Of a stretch of 64,000 bases of DNA, positions 23,049 through 35,856 are shown piece after piece. The stretch comes from Megalonaias nervosa. Lineage: Eukaryota; Mollusca; Bivalvia; Unionida; Unionidae. The translations under genes were made by a program, and so were the position numbers. The notes beneath the pieces were generated by a model. The model had not been told where the DNA came from. It was given only the letters and a program-made list of their open reading frames with translations, and made no database searches. The stretch lies in assembly GCA_016617855.1 (NCBI GenBank), contig JAECUM010004364.1, forward strand, positions 45,058 to 109,057, written 5' to 3'. Each line of letters starts with the position of its first letter. Position 1 is the first letter of the stretch.

Positions 23049-23860
23049 CTAAAACAAAAATGAATTCCATAAAAGTACATGCCTGCCTGTGTGGAATTTG
23101 TTGAATAAATAGGTCACCATCACCTGCTTACAGTGTTCATACATAATAACCATAGGTCAATGATGAGATTAGGTGTACTAAGGCTGTGACATCCTATTAT
23201 CATGGTACTAAATGTGAAATACATAATTCAGAACATCAATTTTGTTAAACTGGGGAGTCTTGACACAGATGAATCAAGTTCCAGTTCACTGAAATATAAC
23301 ACTTTTATGGTTATAACATTCTCGGGGAGTTGACTTTAAGGCTCTTAATGGGACAAGAGCATGTCTAATTTCCATGGCAATAAAGAAATTTAACCTACCT
23401 CTGCAATAACATATCTAAGTAAAACCAATTTTTCAGTTTTCTCCTGAAGGTTATAAAAAAGAATTAAAATTACCTGCCATTCAAACAGTGCAATCTTTCA
23501 GTTAAAAGTCCCTTGGACTGGTATCGATCAGAATTCCAAACCTTCTGAATAAAAGCCAGGCAAAGCAATGTTTCGCTCACTGGGTACAAACGTAGACCCG
23601 ATATTACAGATGTTGAAATGTATGACGAGGTTAGTCATAACTTTTATTAGATATAATGAATATGATCTTCTGAGGCAAAACTATTTTACCTTTATGAATC
23701 TTCTTGAATTTGTTAATTAGTTATTCCACACAAATGTGCAAGGGTCATTAAGTTCAACTTTTATCCATCCATCAATTTTATATGGAGGAGCTGCCAACCA
23801 ATAAGCATACTTATCATGAAGCCTAACATTATTGTATAAACTCACTTATATGACCAGTCC
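23049..23860. other. DPP3 intron, no recognisable feature
   Basis: The start of the 12.8-kb intron on the acceptor side of the HELLGH exon. Nothing recognised. Confidence 0.4.
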
Positions 23861-23867
23861 AACTGCA

Positions 23868-24060
23868 AGCAACACAGACACTGATCCACCATTTATAATG
23901 CACTGGCAGATCAGGATTTATATTTTTTGTTCTAATGGTTACTTCAGAGAAACTGCGAAACCTAGATCTGCCAGCACACTATTTGATGTCAGATTAGAGT
24001 CTATGTTGTTTGCAGTAGGTCTTGACTTATACTCAAGTATATATGGTATTTTTTGGAACT
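23868..24060. repeat. Weak repeat related to 7380-7470 and 8190-8250
   Basis: The phrases 'cagatcaggatttata' and 'tagatctgccagcacac' echo 'cctgatctgctaatgcataa' near 7448 and 'agatctgctggtgcatcata' near 8196. This suggests remnants of one interspersed family, but similarity is short. Confidence 0.3.
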
Positions 24061-24419
24061 CTAGGCAGTCAGTCCTGTTCATTAAAAGTAGTGCTTCTAT
24101 ACAATAATATTGTATCTTAATTTGAGCCTATACATACCTATATGATAACAATTAAAATCCAAAGAGAATAAATAATGTATCCATTCATTCAATTCCAGAA
24201 CCATTACTTCCTTGAACATTCATGGCCAAAACACTAACCATAAACATTTGTTTCCTTCATAAATTATCTGCAAATTCCATTTCTCTTCATCTCTGCTGCA
24301 ATTTTCCACCTATCTACAGTCTAATCAACTGGTTCTGTGTTATCTACATTCTGTTTTATACAGATAAACAGTATTTAGTGTATTGCTGAACAAACTGGGA
24401 ATGCTGGATGTTGTGTTGC

Positions 24420-25260
24420 TACTACAGGTCCCACCAGTTCAAACTGAACCCTTGGGATGAAAGATCTCTGCAGTAAAAGCTATAGAAAATCATCTTTGCC
24501 CTCCATCCTATGGCTTGGATAATGTTAAGGGGCTCACATGCTATTCTCATGGTTACTGCTCTAAAACTCATGATGCAAAGATCCTCAGTGAGTTCCTCAA
24601 AAACCAAGAGTACTTCCAATAGTAACCAGGATGACAGAGCCTGACTGGAAATATCATTCCTTCTTTGTGATTGGCAAGAACAAGCAAGATCTCCCTAGTC
24701 TGATATGCCAAGTTCACTTGGGTCCCATTCAGATCTGTTACTGGCTCCTGAAGAAAAGCTTGGGGTGAATGGTAACAAGAAAGATAAAGATTTCAAGACA
24801 GTGGCCTGGTTCCCCCATAATCAAGAACATGTTCTGGGCAGTGAAAGCAGGGGCCATTATGAGTAAACTTGAACAGTCATGGCAGACTTGTTGGCAGAGT
24901 GGATCAGCCAACAAGGTGTTTATCTGCCTGAGACTCCTTGCTGTACCTAGAATGACAAGAAAGATGGTTGGAACAACGGCTGGGTAAAGTAAGCACTAGA
25001 ATGATTTAAAAAAAGTTGTTTTATTTTAACAAACCTGAGCTCAAGGAAGATTCCATTTCTGACAAATGGCCAAAGCCATCAGTCAAGAAAGTAAAACTTT
25101 GCATGAAGGTCAGGGAGGTTTTTGTTCTGGCCTATATCCTTCCTTCCACGACATCAAAATGTGTCCAAGACTGTGGAATGATAGCCCTTGAAAGAAATGG
25201 GAGCCCTTAAAAGAAATGCTAGCTATCTTCTTCCCAGTTTTCAGTGTAAACTCTAAGTCA
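24420..25260. other. Unclassified repeat-like block, low GC contrast
   Basis: Base composition and short broken open frames (24422-24619 on minus; 24769-24987 and 25016-25210 on plus) resemble the decayed DIRS-like blocks, and a protein-level relationship is possible on the minus strand. No diagnostic motif could be confirmed, so it is left unclassified. Confidence 0.35.
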
Positions 25261-25299
25261 ATATGATAGTATGTTCAAAAGGAGTACCAATAAGACTTT

Positions 25300-26150
25300 C
25301 AAGATTGTCACCTTGTTGAATGTCAAAATGGTATCACTCTCATTAAGGACCACCTAGACATCATATGAAATCTTGTTAAAAGACCATGTTGATGTGACTG
25401 GTAATTTAGGAGTAGTGACAACAAGATTTCCATGATGGTTGCCATGGTGGCATAGCAGATGTCAGATTGGTACCATTTTTATTTAGGACCAACTAGAAAT
25501 CATAAAAAGTCTTTTGGTGAAAATGTCAAGTCAAAATGACCATCCATGCTGAATTAGCAATATGATTTTCAAAATAGCTACTGTGGTGATCATTTTTTTA
25601 TGCCCAAGTGGTACCATTTTCTTTAAAGATCAACTAGACATTATACACAGCCTCTTGATGAAAACATGTTGATACGACCACCTGTTTAGGAGAAGTGGCA
25701 CTGAGAAGATTTTCAAAATGATCACTGGTAATGGCCATATTAGATATCTGAGCAAGACAATTTTCAATCAGGACTCACTGTCCATGGGATCAATCTTTGC
25801 ATAAAGTTTTGAGGCAATCCTTCATGTAATTTATTTATGACCAACTAGACATCATAATAAGCCTTTGATTCCAATCCCATGTAATGATGACTTTCTGTTC
25901 AGGAGTAGCAGCAAAAACACAGTTTTCAAGATTGCTTCTGCAGTGGCCATAATGGATGTCAGACTGGCACCATTTTCTTTCAGGACCATCAAGGCAACAC
26001 AAGTCTTTTAGTGAAAACCCCGTGTTGACAAGACCATTTGTTCTGAAGAATAAGAAATAGGATTTTCAAGGTGACCATTTTGGATGCCCAAACAGCACAT
26101 TTTCTTTTTTAAGACCAACCGGACCTTTCAATGAGTGTGTGTGTGTGTCA
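25300..26150. repeat. 'Accaactagac' repeat family, tandem cluster 2
   Basis: About five diverged units of ~150-180 bp. Each has 'tttcaagat(g)gct/attgcc...gtggtggc', 'gatgtcagattggtaccatt', 'taggaccaactagaaatcat' and 'aagtcttttggtgaaaa'. The end at 26133-26148 is a short GT microsatellite. This is the largest cluster of the family in the window. Confidence 0.75.
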
Positions 26151-26409
26151 AGATTCAAGGCAATGCTCCCAACAGTTTTGGGAAAATAGTGGTAACAAAC
26201 ATGTTAATGGATAGATGATGGACAACAGGCCATGCCGTAAGTTCTAAAAATATGTGACCAGCAAAACTAAAATGCCTCTGGAAATTACATGCAATTATAG
26301 CCAATTATATGAGAGAATTCATACACAAAGCTGAGTAATGTAGTAGAAGTGACCCAAGTACTATGGACCCTAGAACACTAGTCCTGCAAAACCCTTTACT
26401 TTTCTTCAA

Positions 26410-26520
26410 AAGCTGATAGCTGAGGTGGCTGAGAGGTCTAAGGCACTTGCCTTTACAGATCTCTTGCACATATTGCCTCTGTCAGCACAAAAGTCCAAGT
26501 CTTGATATTGTTTCTAGCTG
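26410..26520 (+). mobile_element. tRNA-SINE head, truncated
   Basis: 'tgaggtggctgagaggtcta' and 'gcacttgcctttacagatct' match the head of the 4371-4621 SINE family; the body after 26500 does not. It is a truncated or strongly diverged copy. Confidence 0.55.
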
Positions 26521-26639
26521 GTCTTAAATGTAAATGAAGTCAATCTAGCATCCAGCATGAATATATAAGCCTTACTCCTCATGGATGGGTGCCCTTACTG
26601 ACAAGGGTGTTTCACCAAATGACCTCTTATAACATTCAG

Positions 26640-26870
26640 ATGAAAATGATAGCTATCTTACATTCAATGTGCCTCCTGTAACAGCCATCTTAAAATTCCA
26701 GTCATTACTTATCCAGAATAGACGGACATAATCACATGTGCTTTTCACCAAAAGACTTTTAATGCTCTCAGGTTGGTCCTAAATCAAACTGGTGTCAGTC
26801 TTACATCTAATATGGGCACCACAGCTGCCAATCTGAAGATCATGTTATCATTCAAAAATCATCTAGAATC
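26640..26870. repeat. 'Accaactagac' repeat family, reverse-oriented copy
   Basis: Here the blocks appear as reverse complements: 'ttcaccaaaagacttttaat' and 'caggttggtcctaaatcaaa', 'ggtgtcagtcttacatctaa'. Both orientations of the family are therefore present, which fits a dispersed element rather than one satellite. Confidence 0.6.
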
Positions 26871-26889
26871 CATCTGACTTGACTTTCAG

Positions 26890-27250
26890 TTCCAAATAAA
26901 AACACTGGTTCTGTACCAAATATGAATCAGAACAAAGAATCTGAGAACAAAGATTCAAAAGTAGAAAACCAGTCTGTTTTCTCTCAACTATGCAATATCA
27001 CTGCTATAAATAGAATATAATGATAATGTTTTAATAAAGTACATGCAGATCTATATTACTCTTGTACAAATGCCATTAGACATGACCTATCGTGCACTAC
27101 AGATTGATTCTTTAACAAACATGAATCATAACAATGAATCCGAGGTCAAAGGTTTGAAAGTAGAAATCAGTATGTTTCTTGGAAATAAGACAGCTGCAAT
27201 ATGTAGAACATTAATACTGTTAGGAAAGTGTATGCAAGTCTACAAACAAG
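26890..27250. repeat. Two-copy ~220-bp direct repeat
   Basis: 'aatatgaatcagaacaaaga' at about 26919 and 'aacatgaatcataacaatga' at about 27118 open two related segments that continue with 'aaagtagaaa.ccagt.tgtt' and 'gcaatat..' phrases. An open frame at 27043-27276 (+) spans the second copy and is fortuitous. Confidence 0.5.
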
Positions 27251-28300
27251 TGTACTCTTATGTCATAGTTACGTAGAAGCCGCATTTTTTAGAATAGGAT
27301 CTGTGGAATGAATGAGATGCTAATAAAATGCTAATAAAAATGAGAAAAGAACCTATTGATTTTTGTTAGAGGGGATATACGGGAAAAGTGTAATCCATAT
27401 ATGAGTGAGTGTAAGACATAATTTAGTGACAAAAACCACAGTGATTACACCAAAAGTGTAATGGTTGGCATGGATGTCATAGTGACTGGTCAGCAGCTGG
27501 AATGGCAGCATACAGCATGGAAGGATGGAAGTATGGACCATCTGTGTCTGAAAAATGCCCCATGTGTGTGGATATGCAGGATCTAAAGCTATTCTCAGGC
27601 ATGTGATGTGGTGTATACATCCAGTGGACTAAAGTGCAACCTCTCCTGTTAACTCTAAGCCACTACTGGAGACCTGCAATGGATGCAATGACAAAAACTT
27701 CTGAAGTCAGCAACTGCATTGTCATTTCTTTGTTCTTTGCCAATGAATCGTTCAAGTTTTTTTCCAGTAGATCAATTCCCTTCAGATGACAATGCACATA
27801 CAGGCTGAAGACAAAAAGCACTTCATGCAATGCAGACATGTACCAAGAATGTCCTCATTGACTTCAAAATCTTGATTTTGGCATATTACATTGTAATTGT
27901 TCAAGACAAGAATGACAAAAATACTGGAAATAATCTAAAAGTGTTACAATATCACAACACTTGTTACTTATACAAGTGAAAAACACAGGTAGGGTGAGAG
28001 AACATACAAAAATAAGCACACACGATTCCATGTTGGAGCAAAAGGTCTAATAGCAAAGTATACAACTATAAAAACACTGACAAATAATGACCAAAATTCA
28101 AAATTAATGAGTATGGCATGTAGCAAATATATTAAAGTTCATTGCCATACTGACTTCCTAGAGGGATATTCAAAATAATGAAGATTTCCTTTCATTACAA
28201 AATACCAAGTGGTACAACACTGATTGCAGTAGATCATACTGAGCAAAGGACTTGGTAAACATCCAGTGAATGCTTAACCAACAAGTGGTGGTAGAGGGAG
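27251..28300. other. DPP3 intron, no recognisable feature
   Basis: AT-rich with no recognised coding, RNA or mobile signal. Confidence 0.4.
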
Positions 28301-28399
28301 GTAATGGACAAGAGTTTCTTCCCATTGTCTATATTGCATACAGACCAGACCAAATTTTAGTTTTTGTCTTTCTTGTGGGACCAGATTTGACAGGCAGCC

Positions 28400-28700
28400 T
28401 GCTGTATGCCACTTTTAGAAAATTCTATAACCAAACAGCTCGATCATGCAGACATATGTCAGGAAAAAATATGTGCAATTCAAAGCATCTGTGGTACTTC
28501 TGTAAAGCTAGCCTGGTTCCCTGACTAACTCCACTCAATCTAATATGAAATCTGGATCAAATCAACATGGATAAGAAGCTGGATTTTACTCTAATGGTCA
28601 TATTTCTGTAATTTTTGCTTTTAATCCTCAAGTCAATATTTTAATGGTCATTTCTGTAAGACTTATGGTCAATCATAAGGGTTGGCAGGCCTGAACAGGT
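28400..28700. repeat. Interspersed repeat, partner of 7800-8200
   Basis: See 7800-8200. The order of shared blocks is the same. The overlapping open frame 28270-28524 (+) is not a gene. Confidence 0.6.
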
Positions 28701-29100
28701 AGCAGTGTTTATTTCGTAACATTACTGTGATTAGGGAATGTATTTGACAGAGAAACTGACTTTGAAATGCAAAATTTGACCAAGACGTGCTGGATGGACA
28801 AGTGTAACAATATGTGCTTTACCACATTTGTGGCAGACATTAAAGTACCACATAAACCCACTTGTTGGAAATTTATAGAATTGGATTATAAGTGATCTTT
28901 ATTGCACATTGCTTTTTCATTAGTCCAATAAACAGATTTTGAGAAATATTCATGAACATTGTCCTATATGACATGCAGTGTAGGTACATATGCACTTTAT
29001 TTTTTTTCCATAATGAATTATCTTTACTTAAATTTCATACATTTCTTACAAGCCATCTAAAGCATGTTTAATGAATCCCGATTTTACTAGTATTTCCTTA

Positions 29101-29330
29101 GGGCTGTTCCAGTAAAACATATATCCCCCCACCCGGGGATGGCACTTCAAAAAAACTTCTGCAGGAGGTTGTGTTTCAAACTATTTTGATTCTGACAGTG
29201 GAAGGTTGGTTAGGAAAATCACTTCTGTTGTGGGTTGTGTAAACAAAATGAGAAATCGCTGGTGGGGTTGTCAGAAAAAAATGAATTTAAAATTGCATCT
29301 ACCCCCCCAAGCGGTTTAACTCACGTGAAT
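29101..29330 (+). mobile_element. Left end of a Harbinger-like element (TIR plus subterminal)
   Basis: Begins 'gggctgttccagtaaaacat' directly after a TTA (29098-29100). The same terminus, reversed, ends at 35366 before another TTA, and a short complete MITE with a related terminus sits at 45847-46033. Three-base TTA duplications and GG-starting termini are typical of PIF/Harbinger elements. The subterminal 'cacttctgttgtgggttg' is also mirrored near 35303. No matching right end lies within 300 bp, so this is either half a MITE or the left end of a 6.3-kb element. Confidence 0.65.
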
Positions 29331-29339
29331 AAAACATCG

Positions 29340-29880
29340 GGTCAGAAATGATGCCAGTACATGTGAGTGCACCAAATTTGTACGCATTCGTGTACTTCTA
29401 AAGCAGTGATACACGTTCAATAAATTACGTCAACGTTGCGCATATAAAACAAGTGCTTTGTGCAGTATGCAATTTTTATTCCACTTTTAACTTTAAAAGT
29501 ACATGTCGCAACGTAATTTGCGCTGCCAGTAACGGTCTCACAGCGCTTGATGCGACATCCAGTTTCAAGAAGGTAAACGGTAACTAAAATAGCTAGATAT
29601 TTGGTTCGACATGAATGGCTGTTAAACTAAATTTGACTGGTTCATTTGGCCCTGAAACATGCATTTTATGGTGGTTTTAACCTTACTTTCAACATGGAAG
29701 TTTTACAAATGCGTGGTTCAAATAAGGGCCACACAGGAAACCAAAATGGCTGAATCACGACAGGGTTTGTCTTCAGACGACGTTTTCAGTCAGCAAATAC
29801 TGGCTGGTGATAGCTATGATGACAATGAATTTCATGTGTATCAGTCTGTTTGACATTGGGAAAATGTCATTGGAAATACC
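29340..29880 (+). other. CpG-richer stretch with a short open frame
   Basis: A stretch with several CpGs ('acgttgcgcatataaaac', 'tcacagcgcttgatgcgac') precedes an open frame whose ATG at 29746 begins MAESRQGLSSDDVFSQQ and runs to a stop at 29853 (36 codons; a longer version starts at 29659). It is acidic, like the N termini of piggyBac- or hAT-type transposases, and a hAT C-terminal fragment lies 500 bp downstream on the same strand. It could be the promoter and first codons of that element. Not assigned. Confidence 0.35.
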
Positions 29881-30360
29881 AGTGTGTGATTTTGAGCCCA
29901 AAATTGATGCCAAGTGCGAGTCTGATGTATGTGTTGGATGGACAGGATGCCGGTTAGGCCAAACCTAGTACTATGCAGCGTTATTTCGAAACTACCAATC
30001 TTAAATACAGGCAATTGAAATGTTCAGTACAATTTTAGTTTCTTTTCTCCAGACATTCTGCACTGAGAGATTTTGTGCCAATTTAAGATGAACTTTCAGA
30101 TAAACTGAATAAATAAGGATTTACCAAGTGAAAAAGAGCATATTCAAGATACCCATGTCTGAACAATACAGCATTATGGAAGAGAAAAAATCAGGCATAA
30201 GAGGCAGCAAAGCACTGATTCAAGGAAGCGAAACTTTGTCAGAGTTCATGTTAGTGAAAACATTTGGGGGGAACAGAGATATCTAAGAGACAATACCTAC
30301 GAGATGTGGAAAACTGCACAACCATAAAGTAGAGTTACCTTGTTCAAGCTAGCTATATAT

Positions 30361-30580
30361 ATGCCTTTTCAGACAGCAGACAATGAAAGGGAGTTCTCAG
30401 CACAGAATAATATTCATACACAGAGGAGGAGGATCATATTAGATTCAGAAACAGTCAACAGATTAATGCTTATAGGGATCATCAGAAAATCCCCATACAA
30501 GATAATTAAGTTTGTGTAGATCTCTAGTTGGCAGAAAGACTGTGGCAACAAAAGAATGACGAGACTAACTTTCATATCAT
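30361..30580 (+). pseudogene. hAT transposase C-terminal dimerisation fragment
   Basis: One plus frame reads MPFQTADNEREFSAQNNIHT, then LDSETVNRLMLIGI and, after a stop near 30518, SSWQKDCGNKR. This matches the hAT-family C terminus (TA-x-x-ER-x-FS-x-x-N-x-I-K-T...L...LM-x-I). Only this domain is recognisable. The catalytic core upstream is lost or too decayed. Conserved Glu-Arg and Phe-Ser residues remain. Confidence 0.75.
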
Positions 30581-30769
30581 GCAGATGTATTATCAAATGA
30601 TGTACATGCTCTCTGTGCAAAAATTAAATGACATTAAACATAAGGGACTGACTGATCTGTGTAAACTCAAAGCAAGATGGATAAAATCTGTCCTGTTTGT
30701 GTTTGGTTATTCCTATGTATATTTTGGGCATGGTGATATCTTCTGCAGACCTTTTAGCAGTTAATTCCA

Positions 30770-32400
30770 AGCCATCATTTGCTTTTTGTACTTCAAATTG
30801 GATTAATATTATCTAGTACACAACATTTTGAAGCAGTGTCATTAACTAATGATGAAATTGATGAAAAATACTTGATGTCATTCTGATATATGGATTCTTT
30901 ACCACACTAATCTGTTTGTCCTGATTCTTTTTTACCATCTCCTTTTGTTTTACTGGTACCAATACTTTTAATAAAATTGTAACTTCTATTTTCTTGCAAT
31001 CTCAATATTTTTGATCATGTATTATTGACAACATGTAAAATGTGCTTAGTTTTGTTGTAAAATCTAAAACTATTAACAAGGGACTAATGTAAAAAGTGGG
31101 TCAACTTCATGTGTGCAGAAATTATTGCCATATTACAGAGTGTTGTTAGAAACAACAGAATAGTTGTATTAGATGTATTTTGCAAAGTTGTTGAACCAGC
31201 ACTCATATTATCACCACATATTCCATTTAAATAATATCATTCTTTCTGCATATTCCTATAAGCATTTTCCCAGCAGTATTAAGTACCTGATCTGATGTTT
31301 TTTTCTTGTGCAATTTTTACATATCAAGAATTCTCACAGTATCATTAAAAAACAATGTAATCTGCACCAAATTGAGTTGTTTGTCTTTGAGAAGAAATTC
31401 ATTTTTTAATCCAAAAATCACGGAAGCTATGAGTTCTGGCATTAAAGTCTCACATTAAATAACATTTGAAGTAGCCATGATAGTAATTTAGGATGCAACT
31501 GTACTAATTTCACCTTTGGTATATTCAAATCTTGAATGTGATGGAGGAACATGGCTCCAAAATAAACACATCAATTTTAGAACCTGTTCATTGACTATGA
31601 ATGAAGTATATAATCCAAGTCCAACTGAATTGTTAGAAAAGTTTTGATTCCTTTGACAACATTGTAATTAGCTGTCAAATATGGAGTAAGCCTATGGTCT
31701 TTCTGTCATCACCACCAAGACCCCACCACAACCACGTGACCATGCCCAATGACATCACAGTAATAATCACTATACAACTAGAGATGACATCTCTTTTGAG
31801 TATTTTGATTTCTTTATAGCCTTAACAAAGTGGAAAAGTAAGAAAGAGTGACAGATATTTAAGTGTTAGGGAGATACTGAACAATGGCTATTCCTCCCGC
31901 CACCATCTCCTCATCGGAGATCACAAACACACAAAACTTTAGATTAAATCCTGAAATCCTGGCAGCATCCCTGCAGGGGATATAACTTGACCATTTTATT
32001 TGATTTTATTGGTCAGGTTATCCCACAGTATTTCTGTTACTTGAACATTATCTTACAATGTGTCCAGTCAGCAAGGTTGAAAAAGGCATACAAACTTTGA
32101 GAGTTGTTTAAGGACTTGCATTACTACAGATATGAAAGAATGAGAACCATACTATAAATTAGTGAAGATAAAAGAGTATATATGGGTTTAACTGTCCCAG
32201 ATTGGTTGATAATGAAAGTAAGATTTTAGTAAAAAGAATATTTTGAGAGCTTGTCCTACTTGTAACTGAAAACAGTCAGGGGCATTATTTTATTAACATA
32301 ATTTCCGTCCCTTTACAGACCCGAGTTTGGAAGACTCGTTACTGAAATCAACACCCGAGTCTTTGGTGTAGTATTGAAAGCACACATTTCAAATTTGTAT
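30770..32400. other. DPP3 intron, no recognisable feature
   Basis: AT-rich with nothing recognised. The stretch 31700-31740 is locally C-rich ('caccaccaagaccccaccac'). Confidence 0.4.
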
Positions 32401-32405
32401 AGATC

Positions 32406-32780
32406 CAGAAAATGGCACGGCTGTTATGGTTTTCTTTTCACAAAAGCTGTCATCATAGAAGTGTCTATATTGATACAAATTTGATCATGGGCACTTGGAA
32501 ATTTTAAGTTACTGAATTTTAATATTGTGGTGTTTGCACAGGTTTACAGTGGGAACTGAATTAGTACAGCGAGTCCTGAACTCCTGAGTTATTGTGCAGA
32601 AAATGGTGTGGCTGTTGTGGCTTTCATATCACAATAGCTGTCATCATAGACGTGTCTATACTGATACAAATTTGATCAACAGCACTCAGAAAGTCTAAGA
32701 TACTGAATTTTAATATGGTGTTTGCACAGGGTTACAATGTGAACTGAATAAGTACAGCGAGCCCTGAACTCTTTGAATTT
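32406..32780. repeat. 191-bp tandem duplication, two copies
   Basis: 'cagaaaatggcacggctgtt' at 32406 and 'cagaaaatggtgtggctgtt' at 32597 start two units that stay similar for the whole period ('gctgtcatcatagaagtgtc', 'tactgaattttaatat', 'gtacagcgagtcctgaact'). Divergence is roughly 10-15%. Function unknown. Confidence 0.9.
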
Positions 32781-33780
32781 GTGCAGAAACACAGAATCCA
32801 AGCAGAATACAGCCAGAAATGTAGAGGTTTTCTATCTTGGATTTAGTCTCCCCATTGCATTTCACATTGATATACATATTCACAAACAATTAGCATAGTA
32901 GCAGGAAAAACAAGTGACAAATTTAGATACATATCATAAAGAAGACAAATAGTATGTGGAGGGACAAGATCATAAGAATAGGCTGGAATGGAGAAGTATA
33001 ATAACAACAATAATGAGTAGAAGTGTACCTCTTTTTTGATGTGTGCAACATTATTTTCTCAGCTTCAGTAAGAAATTGCATCAAAGGGAAGACAATAAAG
33101 GGTGTACAGTAAACTAAACCAACATGAATTTAACTACTTAAAAGATGTATCAAATCGATTTTAACCTTCTGGTTATATCTGCTCTGGTCTGTTCCTGTTC
33201 ATTCTGGTGATTATGTCCACTGAATCAGTATGGTTGGAAAAAATTTTGGCAAATTTAAAGATTGAAAAATCTTTTGGCAGATTAGGCTCATACACTGTAC
33301 TGCTTGAGAGATGTGAATAATTTCATTTCTTGGGTTATTGATTCTGGTTGTTGCTTAATTCAACTAAAAAACTGATGCATTCTCATACTTTGTCTGTTAA
33401 AAATATTTATTACACATGCACATCTCCAGATATCAGTGAATATAGCTTGAATAAGTTATAATAGTTCTGGTTGGAACAATGGACATTGTTAGCGAAACTT
33501 TAAGTGAGCTAAAATGTAAACTTTTCGGCAACGTATGATGCAGGATTGCTCAAGACTTCTCCATCTCATATGCTCACCATGAAAAATCCATCTGTACCAA
33601 CTGATGATGACTTTTAGGTAACTGTCAGAAAGGCATAATTGATAATATTCAAAGGTGTACAAAAATTACTAGAGTCAAAATTGATAAACTCGTACAGCTG
33701 TGGCAAAAATGATGGACTAGTACCTTTGCTGCTGTTGCGACTGTTGATTAGTTGGTTGACTTAGTTTGGCTTGGTTTGTT
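32781..33780. other. DPP3 intron, no recognisable feature
   Basis: AT-rich, no coding or repeat signal recognised. Confidence 0.4.
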
Positions 33781-33790
33781 TTTTGGGGGA

Positions 33791-33960
33791 TTTTAATGCC
33801 ATGTTTCAGCACATGATACATGGCAGCCACTATATTAGGTGGAAGAACCCTGAAAGACCACCAACCCAAATTGGTTGATCTGTGACAAAACTCACTCTGT
33901 GAGATGTGCAAGTGATCTGTAAAAGCAAGCACCTCAGTACACTTGGACACATGGATGATT
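33791..33960 (-). mobile_element. tRNA-derived SINE, diverged copy
   Basis: Reverse-orientation tail and body phrases 'ttttaatgccatgtttcagc', 'catggcagccactatattag', 'tggaagaaccctgaaagacc' and 'tgatctgtaaaagcaagcac' match the family at 45191-45433. A second even more decayed piece with 'tatggcagccagtttcactg' and 'accactgaccttccacaagt' lies at about 34060-34200. Confidence 0.65.
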
Positions 33961-34399
33961 TGATGTTTATCTCCAACAACTGAAGTCATTTAGACATGAG
34001 ACCTCAGGTTTCGGTAGATCATTATGGCCTTTACACCATTTTCAGATCAAGAGAATCTATATATGGCAGCCAGTTTCACTGCTGAAGAAAATCCAAGTAC
34101 TTTTGAGACACCAAACACCACTTATACAGAACCACTGACCTTCCACAAGTAACTGGCAATATTCTCGTGTACACACTGGAGGCAAGTAATCACATGACAA
34201 GCATCTTGTACCACTCTGCCATGGAAGCCCCTCAGATCTGTATCATAAGATAAGCATCTTATACCACTCTGCCATGAAAGCCCCTTATACCATAGGAATA
34301 AGTCTCATATGAAAGACCAGAAATGGGAGACAGAACCTGTGACAACTGGATTTAAAGTGCAGAATGTTAATGCTAGGCCATCAGTGATGATGATGATGC

Positions 34400-35100
34400 T
34401 GTTGACAATACAGTTAGCTGCAATGATGTTGATTTTACAAGTACTCTGGGAAAAAATGATTCTTTGACTATCATCCATTTTTTAAAACCTAATTTATGAT
34501 GTAAAAATGTTTGACTTGCTATATTTCTTGTTTTTTATAACTTTATATTAGTCTTGCAACAAGGCATAAAAATAAGACGTCAGTAACTGAAATGTGTTCT
34601 TACAAGAAATGATATAGTGTAAAAGTAGACAGAAATAATGCGACATTACTTCCACAGGCATTAATGTTTTCTTCTGACAAATCATGTATTATAAGTTTAC
34701 CAAAACATTTACTGAAAAAAATAATAACAAGGGAATCATAGCATCTGACCACACATTTAAAGCAATACAAGATGTAATTATTATTCAAATCAAAATCAGA
34801 ATGCCTGAGAACAAAGAAAAATAGCAAAACATAGTGATCACTTTAGTAAACACACAGCTTAGTAAGGATACAAATTCATAATTTCTGTATTAGAACAGAA
34901 ATCCCTATTATAAAATCTATATTCATGGACATTAAATTAGTAGATATTAAGGGAATGATCAATGACATCTACAAATAATAAGCCACCAAGAAAATCTGTG
35001 ATTTCACATGATCAGAGACATACATGGCTGAGAGACAAATAAAAAGGACAAAAGATTGATTATAATGAATGAATACAAATAAAAATATGTAGCAGATTAT
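34400..35100. other. DPP3 intron, no recognisable feature
   Basis: Includes a short (GAT)n run near 34386. AT-rich, nothing else recognised. Confidence 0.4.
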
Positions 35101-35129
35101 ATGATCTATAAGAATTCAGTAGATTACCT

Positions 35130-35366
35130 CCAGTCAGCTGTCATTTAAATCACTTCTGTTCCCACCCAATATTAAAATTGCTTCTACCGCCCACTAACCC
35201 ATAGCCAGAAATTATGTAGAAAAATATGCTTCTGAAGGGGGCAGTGTTTTTCGATTAAAACATATCTGTCAGTGGATCATAATTTTTTTAAATTGCTTCT
35301 GTTGTGGGTTGGTTGAATTTGAAAGTGCCTTCCCCCAGGGAGGTATATATTTTACTGGAACAGCCC
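35130..35366 (-). mobile_element. Right end of a Harbinger-like element
   Basis: Ends 'tattttactggaacagccc' at 35366 followed by TTA (35367-35369); the reverse complement begins with the same 17 bases as the terminus at 29101. Subterminal 'gaaagtgccttcccccaggg' and 'cttctgttgtgggttggttg' also mirror the left copy. See the finding on a possible 6.3-kb element. Confidence 0.65.
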
Positions 35367-35856
35367 TTAAAAGCATACGCAACTACAGATGAACATTACA
35401 CTTTCACAGTATTCATTTTTTTTAACCATCCTAGGATATCCATGGTTAGTCAACTTGTCCCCATCCATAGGTAAACTTACAGGCCCCCAGAGTCATTCAT
35501 TAAGTAACTTGAATGATTTAATTCTGTCTGATACACACTGCTCATAAATTTTAATTTTAAATTTTAACACTGCTCATAAATTTTAATTCAACAGGATGGT
35601 GCTATAACAAGACGAGGGGAAAATATTATCAAATCAAACTTGTTCTTTTAAAGATGCTTTTGCTTGGTAATGCTGATGTCTGTGAGAGGCAGCTGCATTT
35701 TCTTTTCTCATTAAAAAAAAAAGACTTTGCTATTAAAGATCTGATTGGCTAACTGACTTTCTTTGTTAACCAAAGCTTTGCTGGCCAAAGTACCGTGAGC
35801 TGATGTATGTTGTGAGTTTGACAGCCCTGAGTATTTGAGGATTTATATGTACATAC

